Source: Hydractinia symbiolongicarpus (lineage: Eukaryota; Cnidaria; Hydrozoa; Anthoathecata; Hydractiniidae). Taken from it: a DNA stretch of 64,000 bases. The DNA is taken from assembly GCF_029227915.1 (NCBI RefSeq), contig NC_079886.1:25646501-25710500 (forward strand), in the 5' to 3' direction. The notes beneath the pieces are model-generated. The model saw only the letters and a list, made by a program, of their open reading frames with translations, searched no databases and was not told where the DNA came from. Positions 54,101-64,000 of the stretch are shown piece after piece (the stretch's first letter is position 1; the number at the start of each line of letters is the position of its first letter). The translations under genes and the position numbers were made by a program.

Positions 54101-57100
54101 AAAATCAGTTCAAGTAAGTCCCACAGTCAGTCGTTTCACTGTTAAAAGCGATGCAACCTAGTAATATCAGCAAAATATCGCTAAGTACATGTTGGTACGG
54201 ATATGTGACGCAACCGTTGTAACAGAAACGGACTGATACCGTTAGAAAGTCAATGAAACGTAGTTTTTGAAACTGTCTCTATTTCTTCAGCGTGCGATAA
54301 CGGCTAGGATTTGTCCTACGGTAAAAAATGACTTATTTATCTGCATTTTTAAATGAAGCGCTACCACAGCGCCCAGTGTAATCGCTGAGTTCTAGCAATC
54401 AGGTCAAATTCAGAACATTGTTACTTCTTGGAGTCCAATTGTCCCAATTATCACATTTATAAAGTTAAAATCCAAAATCAGTTCAAGTAAGACCCACAGT
54501 CAATCGTTTCACTGTTAAAAGCGATGCAACCTAGTAATATCAGATAAATATCGCTAAGTACATGTTGGTACGAATATGTGACGCAACCGTTGTAACAGAA
54601 ACGGACTGATATTGTTAGAAATTCAATGAAATGTAGTTTTTGAAACTGTCTCTATTTCTTCGGCGTGCTATAACGGCTAGGATTGGTCCCACAGTAAAAA
54701 ATGACTTATGTATCTACATTTTTAAATGAAGCGCTACCACAGCGCCCAGTGTAATCGCTGAGTTCTAGCAATCATGTCAAATTCAGAATAATGTTATTTC
54801 TTGGAGTCCAATTGTCTCATTTATCACACTTATAAAGTTGAAGTCCAAAATCAGTTCAATTAAGTCCCACAGTCAATCGTTTCACTGTTAAAAGCGATGC
54901 AATCTAGTAATACCAGAAAATTATCGCTAAATACATGGTGGTACGGACGCAACCGTTGTAACTAAAACGGACTGATACCGTTAGAAATTCAATGAAATGT
55001 AGTTTTTGAAACTGTCTCAATTTCTTCGGCGTGCGATAACGGCTAGGATTGGTCCCACAGTAAAAAATGACTTATGTATCTACATTTTTAAATGAAGCGC
55101 TACCACAGCGCCCAGTGTAATCGCTGAGTTCTAGCAATCATGACAATTTAAGAAGAATGTTATTTCATGGAATCCAATTGTGTCATTCATCACATTTATA
55201 AAGTTAAAGTCCAAAATCAGTTTAAGTAAGTCCCAAAATCAATCGTTTCACTGTTAAAAGCGATGCAACCTAGTAATATCAGAAAAATATCGCTAAGTTC
55301 ATGTTGGTACGAATTTGTGACGCAACCGTTGTAACAGAAACGAACTGATACTGTTAGAAAGTCAATGAAATGTAGTTTTTGGAATTGTCTCTATTTCTTC
55401 CGCGTGCAATAAAGGCTAGGATTGGTCCTACAGTAAAAAATAACTTATTTATCTGCATTTTTAAATGAAGCGCTACCACAGCGCCCAGTGTAATCGCTGA
55501 GTTCTAGCAATCATGTCAATTTCAGAACATTGTTACTTCTTAGAATTGTCTCAATTATCACATTTATAAAGTTAAAGTCCAAAATCAGTTCAAGTAAGTC
55601 CCACAGTCAATCGTTTCACTGTAAAAAGCGATGCAACCTAGTAATATCAGAAAAATATCGCTAAGTACATGTTGGTACGGATATGTGACGCAACCGTTGT
55701 AACAGAAACGGACTGATACCGTTAGAAAGTCAATGAAATGTAGTTTTTGGAACTGTCTCTATTTCTTCCGCGTGCAATAAAGGCAAGGATTGGTGCTACA
55801 GTAAAAAATGACTTATTTATCTGCATTTTTAAATGAAGCGCTACCACAGCGCCCAGTGTAATCGCTGAGTTCTAGCAATCATGTCAAATTCAGAACATTG
55901 TTACTTCTTGGAGTCCAATTGTCCCAATTATCACATTTATAAAGTTAAAATCCAAAATCAGTTCAAGTAAGACCCACAGTCAATCGTTTCACTGTTAAAA
56001 GCGATGCAACCTAGTAATATCAGAAAAATATCGCTAAATACATGTTAGTACGAATATGTGACGCAACCGTTGTAACAGAAACGGACTGATACTGTTAGAA
56101 ATTCAATGAAATGTAGTTTTTGAAACTGTTTCAATTTCTTCGGCGTGCGATAACGGCTAGGATTGGTCCCACAGTAAAAAATGACTTATGTATCTACATT
56201 TTTAAATGAAGCGCTCCACAGCGCCCAGTGTAATCGCTGAGTTCTAGCAATCATGACAATTTAAGAAGAATGTTATTTCATGGAATCCAATTGTCTCATT
56301 CATCACATTTATAAAGTTAAAGTCCAAAATCAGTTCAAGTAAGTCCCACAGTCAATCGTTTCACTGTTAAAAGCGATGCAACCTAGTAATATCAGAAAAA
56401 TATCGCTAAGTTCATGTTGGTACGAATTTGTGACGCAACCGTTGTAACAGAAACGAACTGATACCGTTAGAAAGTCAATGAAATGTAGTTTTTGGAATTG
56501 TCTCTATTTCTTCCGCGTGCAATAAAGGCTAGGATTGGTCCTACAGTAAAAAATGACTTATTTATCTGCATTTTTAAATGAAGCGCTACCACAGCGCCCA
56601 GTGTAATCGCTGAGTTCTAGCAATCATGTCAAATTCAGAACATTGTTACTTCTTGGAGTCCAATTGTCCCAATTATCACATTTATAAAGTTAAATCCAAA
56701 ATCAGTTCAAGTAAGACCCACAGTCAATCGTTTCACTGTTAAAAGCGATGCAACCTAGTAATATCAGAAAAATATCGCTAAATACATGTTGGTACGAATA
56801 TGTGACGCAACCGTTGTAACAGAAACGGACTGATACTGTTAGAAATTCAATGAAATGTAGTTTTTGAAACTGTCTCTATTTCTTCAGCGTGCGATAACGG
56901 CTAAGATTGGTCCTACAGTAATAAATGACTTATTTATCTGCATTTTTAAATGAAGCGCTACCACAGCGCCCAGTGTAATCGCTGAGTTCCGGCAATCATG
57001 CCAATTGAAGAAGAATGTTATTTCATGGAGTCCATTTGTCTCATTTATCACATTTGTATGGTCACAGTCCAAAATCAGTTCAATTAAGTCCCACAGTCAA

Positions 57101-57129
57101 TCGTTTCACTGTTAAAAGCGATACAACCT
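51188..57129. repeat. Domain 8: F-rich monomers with local 3-mer and 6-mer echoes
   Basis: Monomers start at 51188, 51561 (367 bp), 51928, 52301, 52674, 53047, 53420, 53793 (367), 54160, 54533, 54906 (366), 55272 (368), 55640, 56013, 56385 and 56757. The pair 51561/51928 recurs at 53793/54160, 2232 bp later; shared states are CCTAGCAATATC, GCGTCCGATAACGG, CTACCGTAAAAATGAC and GGTACGGATATG. The pair 54906/55272 recurs at 56013/56385; shared states are CATGACAATTTAAG, CATGGAATCC, AAGTTCATGTTGG, GAATTTGTGACG and CGTGCAATAAAGG. Both are duplications that have since picked up differences. Most tails are F type (CAAATTCAGAACATTG). Confidence 0.82.
54906..55271. repeat. 366-bp monomer with a 7-bp deletion
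   Basis: The head reads CATGGTGGTACGGACGCAACC, where neighbours have GGTACGAATATGTGACGCAACC. This removes seven bases and the CATGT...ATATG half-dyad. It also has AATCTAGTAATACC instead of AACCTAGTAATATC. It is a private variant, absent from its partial duplicate at 56013. Confidence 0.85.
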
Positions 57130-60100
57130 AGTAATATCAGAAAAATATCGCTAAACACATGTTGGTACGAATATGTGAGGCAACCGTTGTAATTGACACG
57201 GACTGATACTGTTAGAAAGTCAATGAAACGTAGTTTTTGAAACTGTCTCTATTTCTTCAGCGTGCGATAACGGCTAGGATTGGTCCTACAGAAAAAAATG
57301 ACTTATTTATCTGCATTTTTATTTGAAGCGCTACCACAGCGCCCAGTGTAATCGCTGAGTTCTAGCAATCATGTCAAATTCAGAACATTGTTACTTCTTG
57401 GAGTCCAATTGTCTCAATTTTTACATTTATAAAGTTAAAGTCCAAAATCAGTTCAATTAAGTCCCACAACATTCGTTTCACTGTTAACAGCGATACAACC
57501 TAGTAATATCAGAAAAATATCGCTAAACACATGTTGGTACGAATATGTGACGCAACCGTTGTAACAGAAACGGACTGATACCGTCAGAAAGTCAATGAAA
57601 TGTAGTTTTTGGAATTGTCTCTATTTCTTCAGCGTGCGATAACGGCTAGGATTGGTCCTACAGTAAAAAATGACTAATTTATCTGCATTTTTAAATGAAG
57701 CGCTACCACAGCGCCCAGTGTAATCGCTGAGTTCTAGCAATCATGTCAAATTCAGAACATTGTTACTTCTTGGAATTGTCTCAATTATCACATTTATAAA
57801 GTTAAAGTCCAAAATCAGTTCAAGTAAGTCCAACACTCAATCGTTTCACTGTTAAAAGCGATGCAACCTAGTAATATCAGAAAAATATCGCTAAGTGCAT
57901 GTTGGTACGAATATGTGACACAAACGTTGTAACAGAAACGGACTGATACCGTTAGAAAGTCAATGAAATGTAGTTTTTGAAACTGTCTCAATTTCTTCAG
58001 CGTGCGATAACGGCTAGGATTGGTCCTACAGTAAAAAATGACTTATTTATCTTTATTTTTATATGAAGCGCTACCACAGCGCCCAGTGTAATCGCTGAGT
58101 TCTAGCAATCATGTCAAATTCAGAACATTGTTACTTCTTGGAGTCCAATTGTCTCAATTATCACATTTATAAAGTTAAAGTCCAAAATCAGTTCAATTAA
58201 GTCCCACACTCAATCGTTTCACTGTTAAAAGCGATACAACCTAGTAATATCAGAAAAATATCGCTAAACACATGTTGGTACGAATATGTGACGCAACCGT
58301 TGTAACAGAAACGGACTGATACCGTTAGAAAGTCAATGAAATGTAGTTTTTGGAATTGTCTCTATTTCTTCAGCGTGCGATAACGGCTAGGATTGGTCCT
58401 ACAGTAAAAAATGACTTATTTATCTGCATTTTTAAATGAAGCGCTACCACAGCGCCCAGTGTAATCGCTGAGTTCTAGCAATCATGTCAAATTCAGAACA
58501 TTGTTACTTCTTGGAGTCCAATTGTCTCAATTATCACATTTATAAAGTTAAAGTCCAAAATCAGTTCAAGTAAGTCCCACAGTCAATCGTTTCACTGTTA
58601 AAAGCGATGCAACCTAGTAATATCAGAAAAATATCGCTAAGTACATGTTGCTACGAATATGTGACGCAACCGTTGTAACAGAAATGGACTGATACCGTTA
58701 GAAACTCAATGAAATGTAGTTTTTGAAACTGTCTCTATTTCTTCAGCGTGCGATAACGGCTAGGATTGGTCCTACAGTAAAAAATGACTTATTTATCTGC
58801 ATTTTTAAATGAAGCGCTACCACAGCACCCAGTGTAATCGCTGAGTTCTAGCAATCATGTCAAATTCAGAACATTGTTACTTCTTGGAATTGTCTCAATT
58901 ATCACATTTATAAAGTTAAAGTCCAAAATCAGTTCAAGTAAGTCCCACAGTCAATCGTTTCACTGTTAAAAGCGATGCAACCTAGTAATATCAGAAAAAT
59001 ATCGCTAAACACATGTTGGTACGAATATGTAACGCAACCGGTGTAACAGAAACGGACTGATACCGTTAGAAAGTCAATGAAATGTAGTTTTCGAAACTGT
59101 CTCAATTTCTTCAGCGTGCGATAAAGGCTAGGATTGGTCCCACAGTAAAAAATGACGTATATATCTACATTTTTAAATGAAGCGCACCAAAACAGCGCCC
59201 AGTGTAATCGCTGAGTTCCGGCAATCATGCCAATTGAAGAAGAATGTTATTTCATGGAGTCTAAATGTCTCATTTATCACATTTGTAAGGTCACAGTCCA
59301 AAATCAGTTCAATTAAGTCCCACAGTCAATCGTTTCACTGTTAAAAGCGATACAACCTAGTAATATCAGAAAAATATCGCTAAACACATGTTGGTACGAA
59401 TATGTGACGCAACCGTTGTAACAGAAACGGACTGATACCGTTAGAAACTCAATGAAATGTAGTTTTTGAAACTGTCTCTATTTCTTCAGCGTGCGATAAC
59501 GGCTAGGATTGGTCCTACCGTAAAAAATGACTTATTTATCTGCATTTTTAAATGAAGCGCTACCACAGCGCCCAGTGTAATCGCTGAGTTCTAGCAATCA
59601 TGTCAAATTCAGAACATTGTTACTTCTTGGAGTCCAATTGTCTCAATTATCACATTTATAAAGTTAAAGTCCAAAATCAGTTCAATTAAGTCCCACACTC
59701 AATCGTTTCACTGTTAAAAGCGATACAACCTAGTAATATCAGAAAAATATCGCTAAACACATGTTGGTACGAACATGTGACGCAACCGTTGTAACAGAAA
59801 CGGACTGATACCGTTAGAAAGTCAATGAAATGTAGTTTTTGGAATTGTCTCTATTTCTTCAGCGTGCGATAACGGCTAGGATTGGTCCTACAGTAAAAAA
59901 TGACTTATTTATCTGCATTTTTAAATGAAGCGCTACCACAGCGCCCAGTGTAATCGCTGAGTTCTAGCAATCATGTCAAATTCAGAACATTGTTACTTCT
60001 TGGAGTCCAATTGTCTCAATTATCACATTTATAAAGTTAAAGTCCAAAATCAGTTCAAGTAAGTCCCACAGTCAATCGTTTCACTGTTAAATGCGATGCA

Positions 60101-63100
60101 ACCTAGTAATATCAGAAAAATATCGCTAAGTACATGTTGCTACGAATATGTGACGCAACCGTTGTAACAGAAACGGACTGATACCGTTAGAAACTCAATG
60201 AAATGTAGTTTTTGAAACTGTCTCTATTTCTTCAGCGTGCGATAACGGCTAGGATTGGTCCTACCGTAAAAAATGACTTATTTATCTGCATTTTTAAATG
60301 AAGCGCTACCACAGCGCCGAGTGTAATCGCTGAGTTCTAGCAATCATGTCAAATTCAGAACATTGTTACTTCTTGGAATTGTCTCAATTATCACATTTAT
60401 AAAGTTAAAGTCCAAAATCAGTTCAAGTAAGTCCCACACTCTCAATCGTTTCACTGTTAAAAGCGATGCAACCTAGTAATATCAGATAAATAGCGCTAAG
60501 TACATGTTGGTACGAATATGTGACGCAACCGTTGTAACAGAAACGGACTGATACCGTTAGAAAGTCAATGAACTGTAGTTTTTGGAACTGTCTCAATTTC
60601 TTCAGCGTGCGATAACGGCTAGGATTGGTCCTACAGTAAAAAATGACTTATTTATCTGCATTTTTATATGAAGCACTACCACAGCGCCCAGGGTAATCGC
60701 TGAGTTCTAGCAATCATGTCAAATTCAGAACATTGTTACTTCTTGGAGTCCAATTGTCTCAATTATCACATTTATAAAGTTAAAGTCCAAAATCAGTTCA
60801 AGTAAGTCCCACAGTCAATCGTTTCACTGTTAAAAGCGATGCAACCTAGTAATATCAGAAAAATATCGCTAAGTACATGTTGCTACGAATATGTGACGAA
60901 ACCGTTGTAACAGAAACGGACTGATACCGTTAGAAAGTCAATGAAATGTAGTTTTTGAAACTGTCTCTATTTCTTCAGCGTGCGATAACGGCTAGGATTG
61001 GTCCTACTGTAAAATAATGACTTATTTATCTGCATTTTTAAATGAAGCGCTACCACAGCGCCCAGTGTAATCGCTGAGTTCTAGCAATCATGTCAAATTC
61101 AGAACATTGTTACTTCTTGGAATTGTCTCAATTATCACATTTATAAAGTTAAAGTCCAAAATCAGTTCAAGTAAGTCCCACACTCAATCGTTTCACTGTT
61201 AAAAGCGATGCAACCTAGTAATATCAGAAAAATATCGCTAAGTACATGTTGGTACGAATATGTGACGCAACCGTTGTAACAGAAACGGACTGATACCGTT
61301 AGAAAGTCAATGAAATGTAATTTTTGAAACTGTCTCTATTTCTTCAGCGTGCGATAACGGCTAGGATTGGTCCTACCGTAAAAAATGACTTGTTTATCTG
61401 CATTTCTAAATGAAGCGCTACCACAGCGCCCAGTGTAATCGCTGAGTTCTAGCAATCATGTCAAATTCAGAACATTGTTACTTCTTGGAATTTTCTCAAT
61501 TATCACATTTATAAAGTTAAAGTCCAAAATCAGTTTAAGTAAGTCCCACACTCAATCGTTTCACTGTTAAAAGCGATGCAACCTAGTAATATCAGAAAAA
61601 TATCGCTAAGTACATGTTGGTACGAATATGTGACGCAACCGTTGTAACAGAAACGGACTGATACCGTTAGAAAGTCAATGAAATGTAGTTTTTGAAACTG
61701 TCTCAATTTCTTCAGCGTGCGATAACGGCTAGGATTGGTCCTACAGTAAAAAATGACTTATTTATCTGCATTTTTATATGAAGCGCTACCACAGCGCCCA
61801 GTGTAATCGCTGAGTTCTAGCAATCATGTCAAATTCAGAACATTGTTACTTCTTGGAGTCCAATTGTCTCAATTTTTACATTTATAAAGTTAAAGTCCAA
61901 AATCAGTTCAATTAAGTCCCACAGTCAATCGTTTCACTGTTAAAAGCGATACAACCTAGTAAAATCAGAAAAATATCGCTAAACACATGTTGGTACGAAT
62001 ATGTAACGCAACCGGTGTAACAGAAACGGACTGATACCGTTAGAAAGTCAATGAAATGAAGTTTTCGAAACTGTCTCAATTTCTTCAGCGTGCGATAACG
62101 GCTAGGATTGGTCCCACAGTAAAAAATGACTTATATATCTACATTTTCAAATGAAGCGCTCCAAAACAGCGCCCAGTGTAATCGCTGAGCACCAGCAATC
62201 TTGCCAATTTAAGAAGAATGTTATTTAATGGAGTCCAATTGTCTCATTCATCACATTTGTCAGGTCACATTCCAAAATCAGTTCAATTAAGTCCTATAGT
62301 AAATCGTTCCACTGTTAAAAGCGATGCAACCTAGTAATATCAGAAACATATCCCTAAATACATGTTGTTACGAAAATGTGACCCAACCGTTGTAACTGAA
62401 ACGGACTGATACCGTTAAAAAGTCAATGAAATGTAGTTTTCAAAACTGTCTCAATTTCTTCAGCGTGCGATAACGGCTAGGATTGGTCCTACAGTAAAAA
62501 ATGACTTATATATCTAAATATGTAAATAAAGAGTTACCACAGCGCCCAGTGTAATCGCTGAGTTCTAGCAATCATGTCAATTTCAGAATAATGTTATACC
62601 TTGGAGTTCAATTGTCTCAATTATTGCAATTATAAAGTTATAGTCCAAAATCAGTTCAATTAAGCGCCACTGTCAATCGTTTTACTGTTAAAAGCGATAC
62701 AACGTAGTAATATCAGAAAAATATCGCTAAGTACATGTTGGTACGAATATGTGACGCAACCGTTGTAACAGAAACGGACTCATACCGTTAGAATGTCAAT
62801 GAAATGTAGTTTTTGGAATTGTCTGTATTTCTTCAGCGTGCGATAACGGCTAGGATTGGTCCTACAGTAAAAAATGACTTATTTATCTGCATTTTTAAAT
62901 GAAGCGCTACCACAGCGCCCAGTGTAATCGCTGAGTTCTAGCAATCATGTCAATTTCAGAATAATGTTATACCTTGGAGTTCAATTGTCTCAATTATTGC
63001 AATTATAAAGTTATAGTCCAAAATCAGTTCAATTAAGTCCCACACTCAATCGTTTCACTGTTAAAAGCGATACAACCTAGTAATATCAGAAAAATATCGC

Positions 63101-64000
63101 TAAACACATGTTGGTACGAATATGTGACGCAACCGTTGTAACAGAAACGGACTGATACCGTTAGAAAGTCAATGAAATGTAGTTTTTGGAATTGTCTCTA
63201 TTTCTTCAGCGTGCGATAACGGCTAGGATTGGTCCTACAGTAAAAAATGACTTATTTATCTGCATTTTTAAATGAAGCGCTACAACAGCGCCCAGTGTAA
63301 TCGCTGAGTTCTAGCAATCATTGCAATTTCAGAACATTGTTACTTCTTGGAGTCCAATTGTCTCAATTATCACATTTATAAAGTTAAAGTCCAAAATCAG
63401 TTCAAGTAAGTCCCACAGTCAATCGTTTCACTTTTAAAAGCGATGCAACCTAGTAATATCAGAAAAATATCGCTAAGTACATGTTGCTACGAATATGTGA
63501 CGCAACCGTTGTAACAGAAACGGACTGATACCGTTAGAAACTCAATGAAATGTAGTTTTTGAAACTGTCTCTATTTCTTCAGCGTGCGATAACGGCTAGG
63601 ATTGGTCCTACCGTAAAAAATGACTTATTTATCTGCATTTTTAAATGAAGCGCTACCACAGCGCCCAGTGTAATCGCTGAGTTCTAGCAATCATGTCAAA
63701 TTCAGAACATTGTTACTTCTTGGAATTGTCTCAATTATCACATTTATAAAGTTAAAGTCCAAAATCAGTTCAAGTAAGTCCCACACTCAATCGTTTCACT
63801 GTTAAAAGCGATACAACCTAGTAATATCAGAAAAATATCGCTAACACATGTTGGTACAAATATGTGACGCAACCGTTGTAACAGAAACGGACTGATACCG
63901 TTAGCAAGTCAATGAAATGTAGTTTTTGGAATTGTCTCTATTTCTTCAGCGTGCGATAACGGCTAGGATTGGTCCTACAGTAAAAAATGACTTATTTATC
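57130..64000. repeat. Domain 9: F-type domain with a recurrent 741-bp dimer
   Basis: Monomers start at 57130, 57502, 57870, 58243, 58616, 58984, 59359, 59732, 60105, 60475, 60848, 61217, 61585, 61958, 62333, 62706, 63079, 63452 and 63820 (partial). A two-monomer unit recurs at 58243, 59732 and 63079. Its first monomer has CTAAACAC and TTTTGGAATTGTCTC and is 373 bp. Its second has CTAAGTAC, TTGCTACG and GAAACTCAATG and carries the 5-bp deletion. The monomers at 61958 and 62333 belong to a left-domain haplotype (C-like tail, then E-like). The monomer at 62706 mixes an F-type head and middle with an A-type CTCATACCG segment and an E-type CAATTTCAG tail. Confidence 0.84.
60848..62705. repeat. Block colinear with 7833-9695 (right member)
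   Basis: Monomers 61217, 61585, 61958 and 62333 match 8206, 8575, 8948 and 9323 in order and rare states, at an offset of 53010-53011 bp. The 61958 monomer is 375 bp because it contains GCTCCAAAACAGCGCC, with TTTAATGGAG and ATCGTTCCACTG. The 62333 monomer has CATGTTGTTACG and an AAAGAGTTACC E-type tail. These states are foreign to the surrounding F-type monomers. Confidence 0.78.

Larger units (their letters stand above)
1..64000. repeat. Satellite DNA array, about 373-bp monomer, 172 full copies plus one partial
   Basis: The same motif, AGTAATATC preceded by CCT, recurs at 1, 374, 747, 1120, 1493 and so on to 63820. Spacing is almost always 372-375 bp. A shorter class of 366-371 bp and two 238-bp truncated monomers account for the exceptions. 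All copies lie on the same strand, with no inversion, gap or foreign insert seen. The best-conserved stretch is around monomer positions 133-156 (CGTGCGATAACGGCTAGG followed by ATTGGTCC). The most variable parts are about 172-198, 229-300 and 321-340. No half-length subrepeat is obvious by eye. Because 373 is 3x124+1, the reading frame shifts at every monomer, so any stop in the monomer blocks translation through the array. Long head-to-tail arrays of this kind are typical of eukaryotic centromeric or other heterochromatic satellites. The chromosomal location is inferred, and the family was not recognised. Confidence 0.98.

Noticed and set aside
1-64000. CRISPR array
   Set aside because: The repeat unit is about 373 bp with no short invariant repeats separated by unique spacers. 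All sequence between conserved segments is itself repeated.
1-64000. Alpha satellite (171-bp monomer) or a CENP-B box
   Set aside because: The period is 373 bp with no evident half-period. On the minus strand the recurring TTCGTACCAAC agrees with the first part of the CENP-B box pattern (TTCGnnnnAnn), but the required CGGG is absent.
1-64000. Transposon or LTR element as the source of the repeat
   Set aside because: No terminal repeats, target-site duplications, poly-A tail or transposase/reverse-transcriptase reading frame was found. Duplication boundaries fall within monomers, as expected for unequal exchange.
1-64000. Bacterial or phage origin with iterons
   Set aside because: Iterons are short (about 20 bp) and few. 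A 64-kb stretch without a coding region is incompatible with a bacterial or phage genome.

Overview
The whole 64 kb window is one uninterrupted satellite DNA array. A monomer of about 373 bp (about 36% G+C in a hand count of one consensus) is repeated head to tail, always in the same orientation. Using the shared AGTAATATC motif as an arbitrary start, I placed 172 complete monomers from base 1 to 63819 and a partial one from 63820 to 64000. I found no protein-coding gene, RNA gene, transposon, CRISPR array, microsatellite or non-satellite spacer. The array runs off both ends of the window. Such a long, multi-type array points to a eukaryote and to centromeric, pericentromeric or other constitutive heterochromatin. 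I do not recognise the monomer family and cannot name the taxon.

Monomers fall into recurring types, named here for this annotation. A: ATACCGAT head, CTCAACCTTTG, usually a TTAATTTAAATTT tail. B: GACAAAACAGTTG, usually a TGCACTTTT tail. C: CTAAACAC head, GTAACAG, GCACCGGCAATCTTG tail. D: ATCAAAAAAAT head, CTTCGGCGTGCGATAGCGG. E: GAAAAGTATCGC head, CTAAATATGTAAATAAAG tail. E': ATAACGCT head with an E-like tail. M: GATACTGTT and GAGAAACTGTCCC. F: TGCATTTTTAAATGAAG and a CAAATTCAGAACATTG tail. Ordered strings of these types form higher-order repeats (HORs) that change along the window.

Layout: 1-7237, A-B-C-D-E and A-B-C-E units, then a 1491-bp tandem duplication. 7238-11933, a mosaic holding a block shared with the far right end. 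11934-17894, a regular four-monomer A-C-D-E HOR. 17895-21997, a mosaic version with hybrid monomers. 21998-32437, a nearly identical second copy of 1-7237, enlarged by an extra 2983-bp tandem duplication. 32438-39894, an E'-A-B-M-D HOR. 39895-47086, two tandem copies of a 3596-bp unit carrying a truncated 238-bp monomer. 47087-51187, a mosaic with a 1119-bp tandem duplication. 51188-64000, mostly F-type monomers, many with a shared 5-bp deletion.

The main interest is the record of array evolution: nested duplications of different size and age, two different C/D fusion junctions, a deletion allele spread through one domain, and a 1.9-kb block in the same order at sites 53 kb apart. Each monomer also carries conserved short dyads and three matches to the Myb-type YAACKG consensus. 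These are candidates for protein binding, not demonstrated sites.
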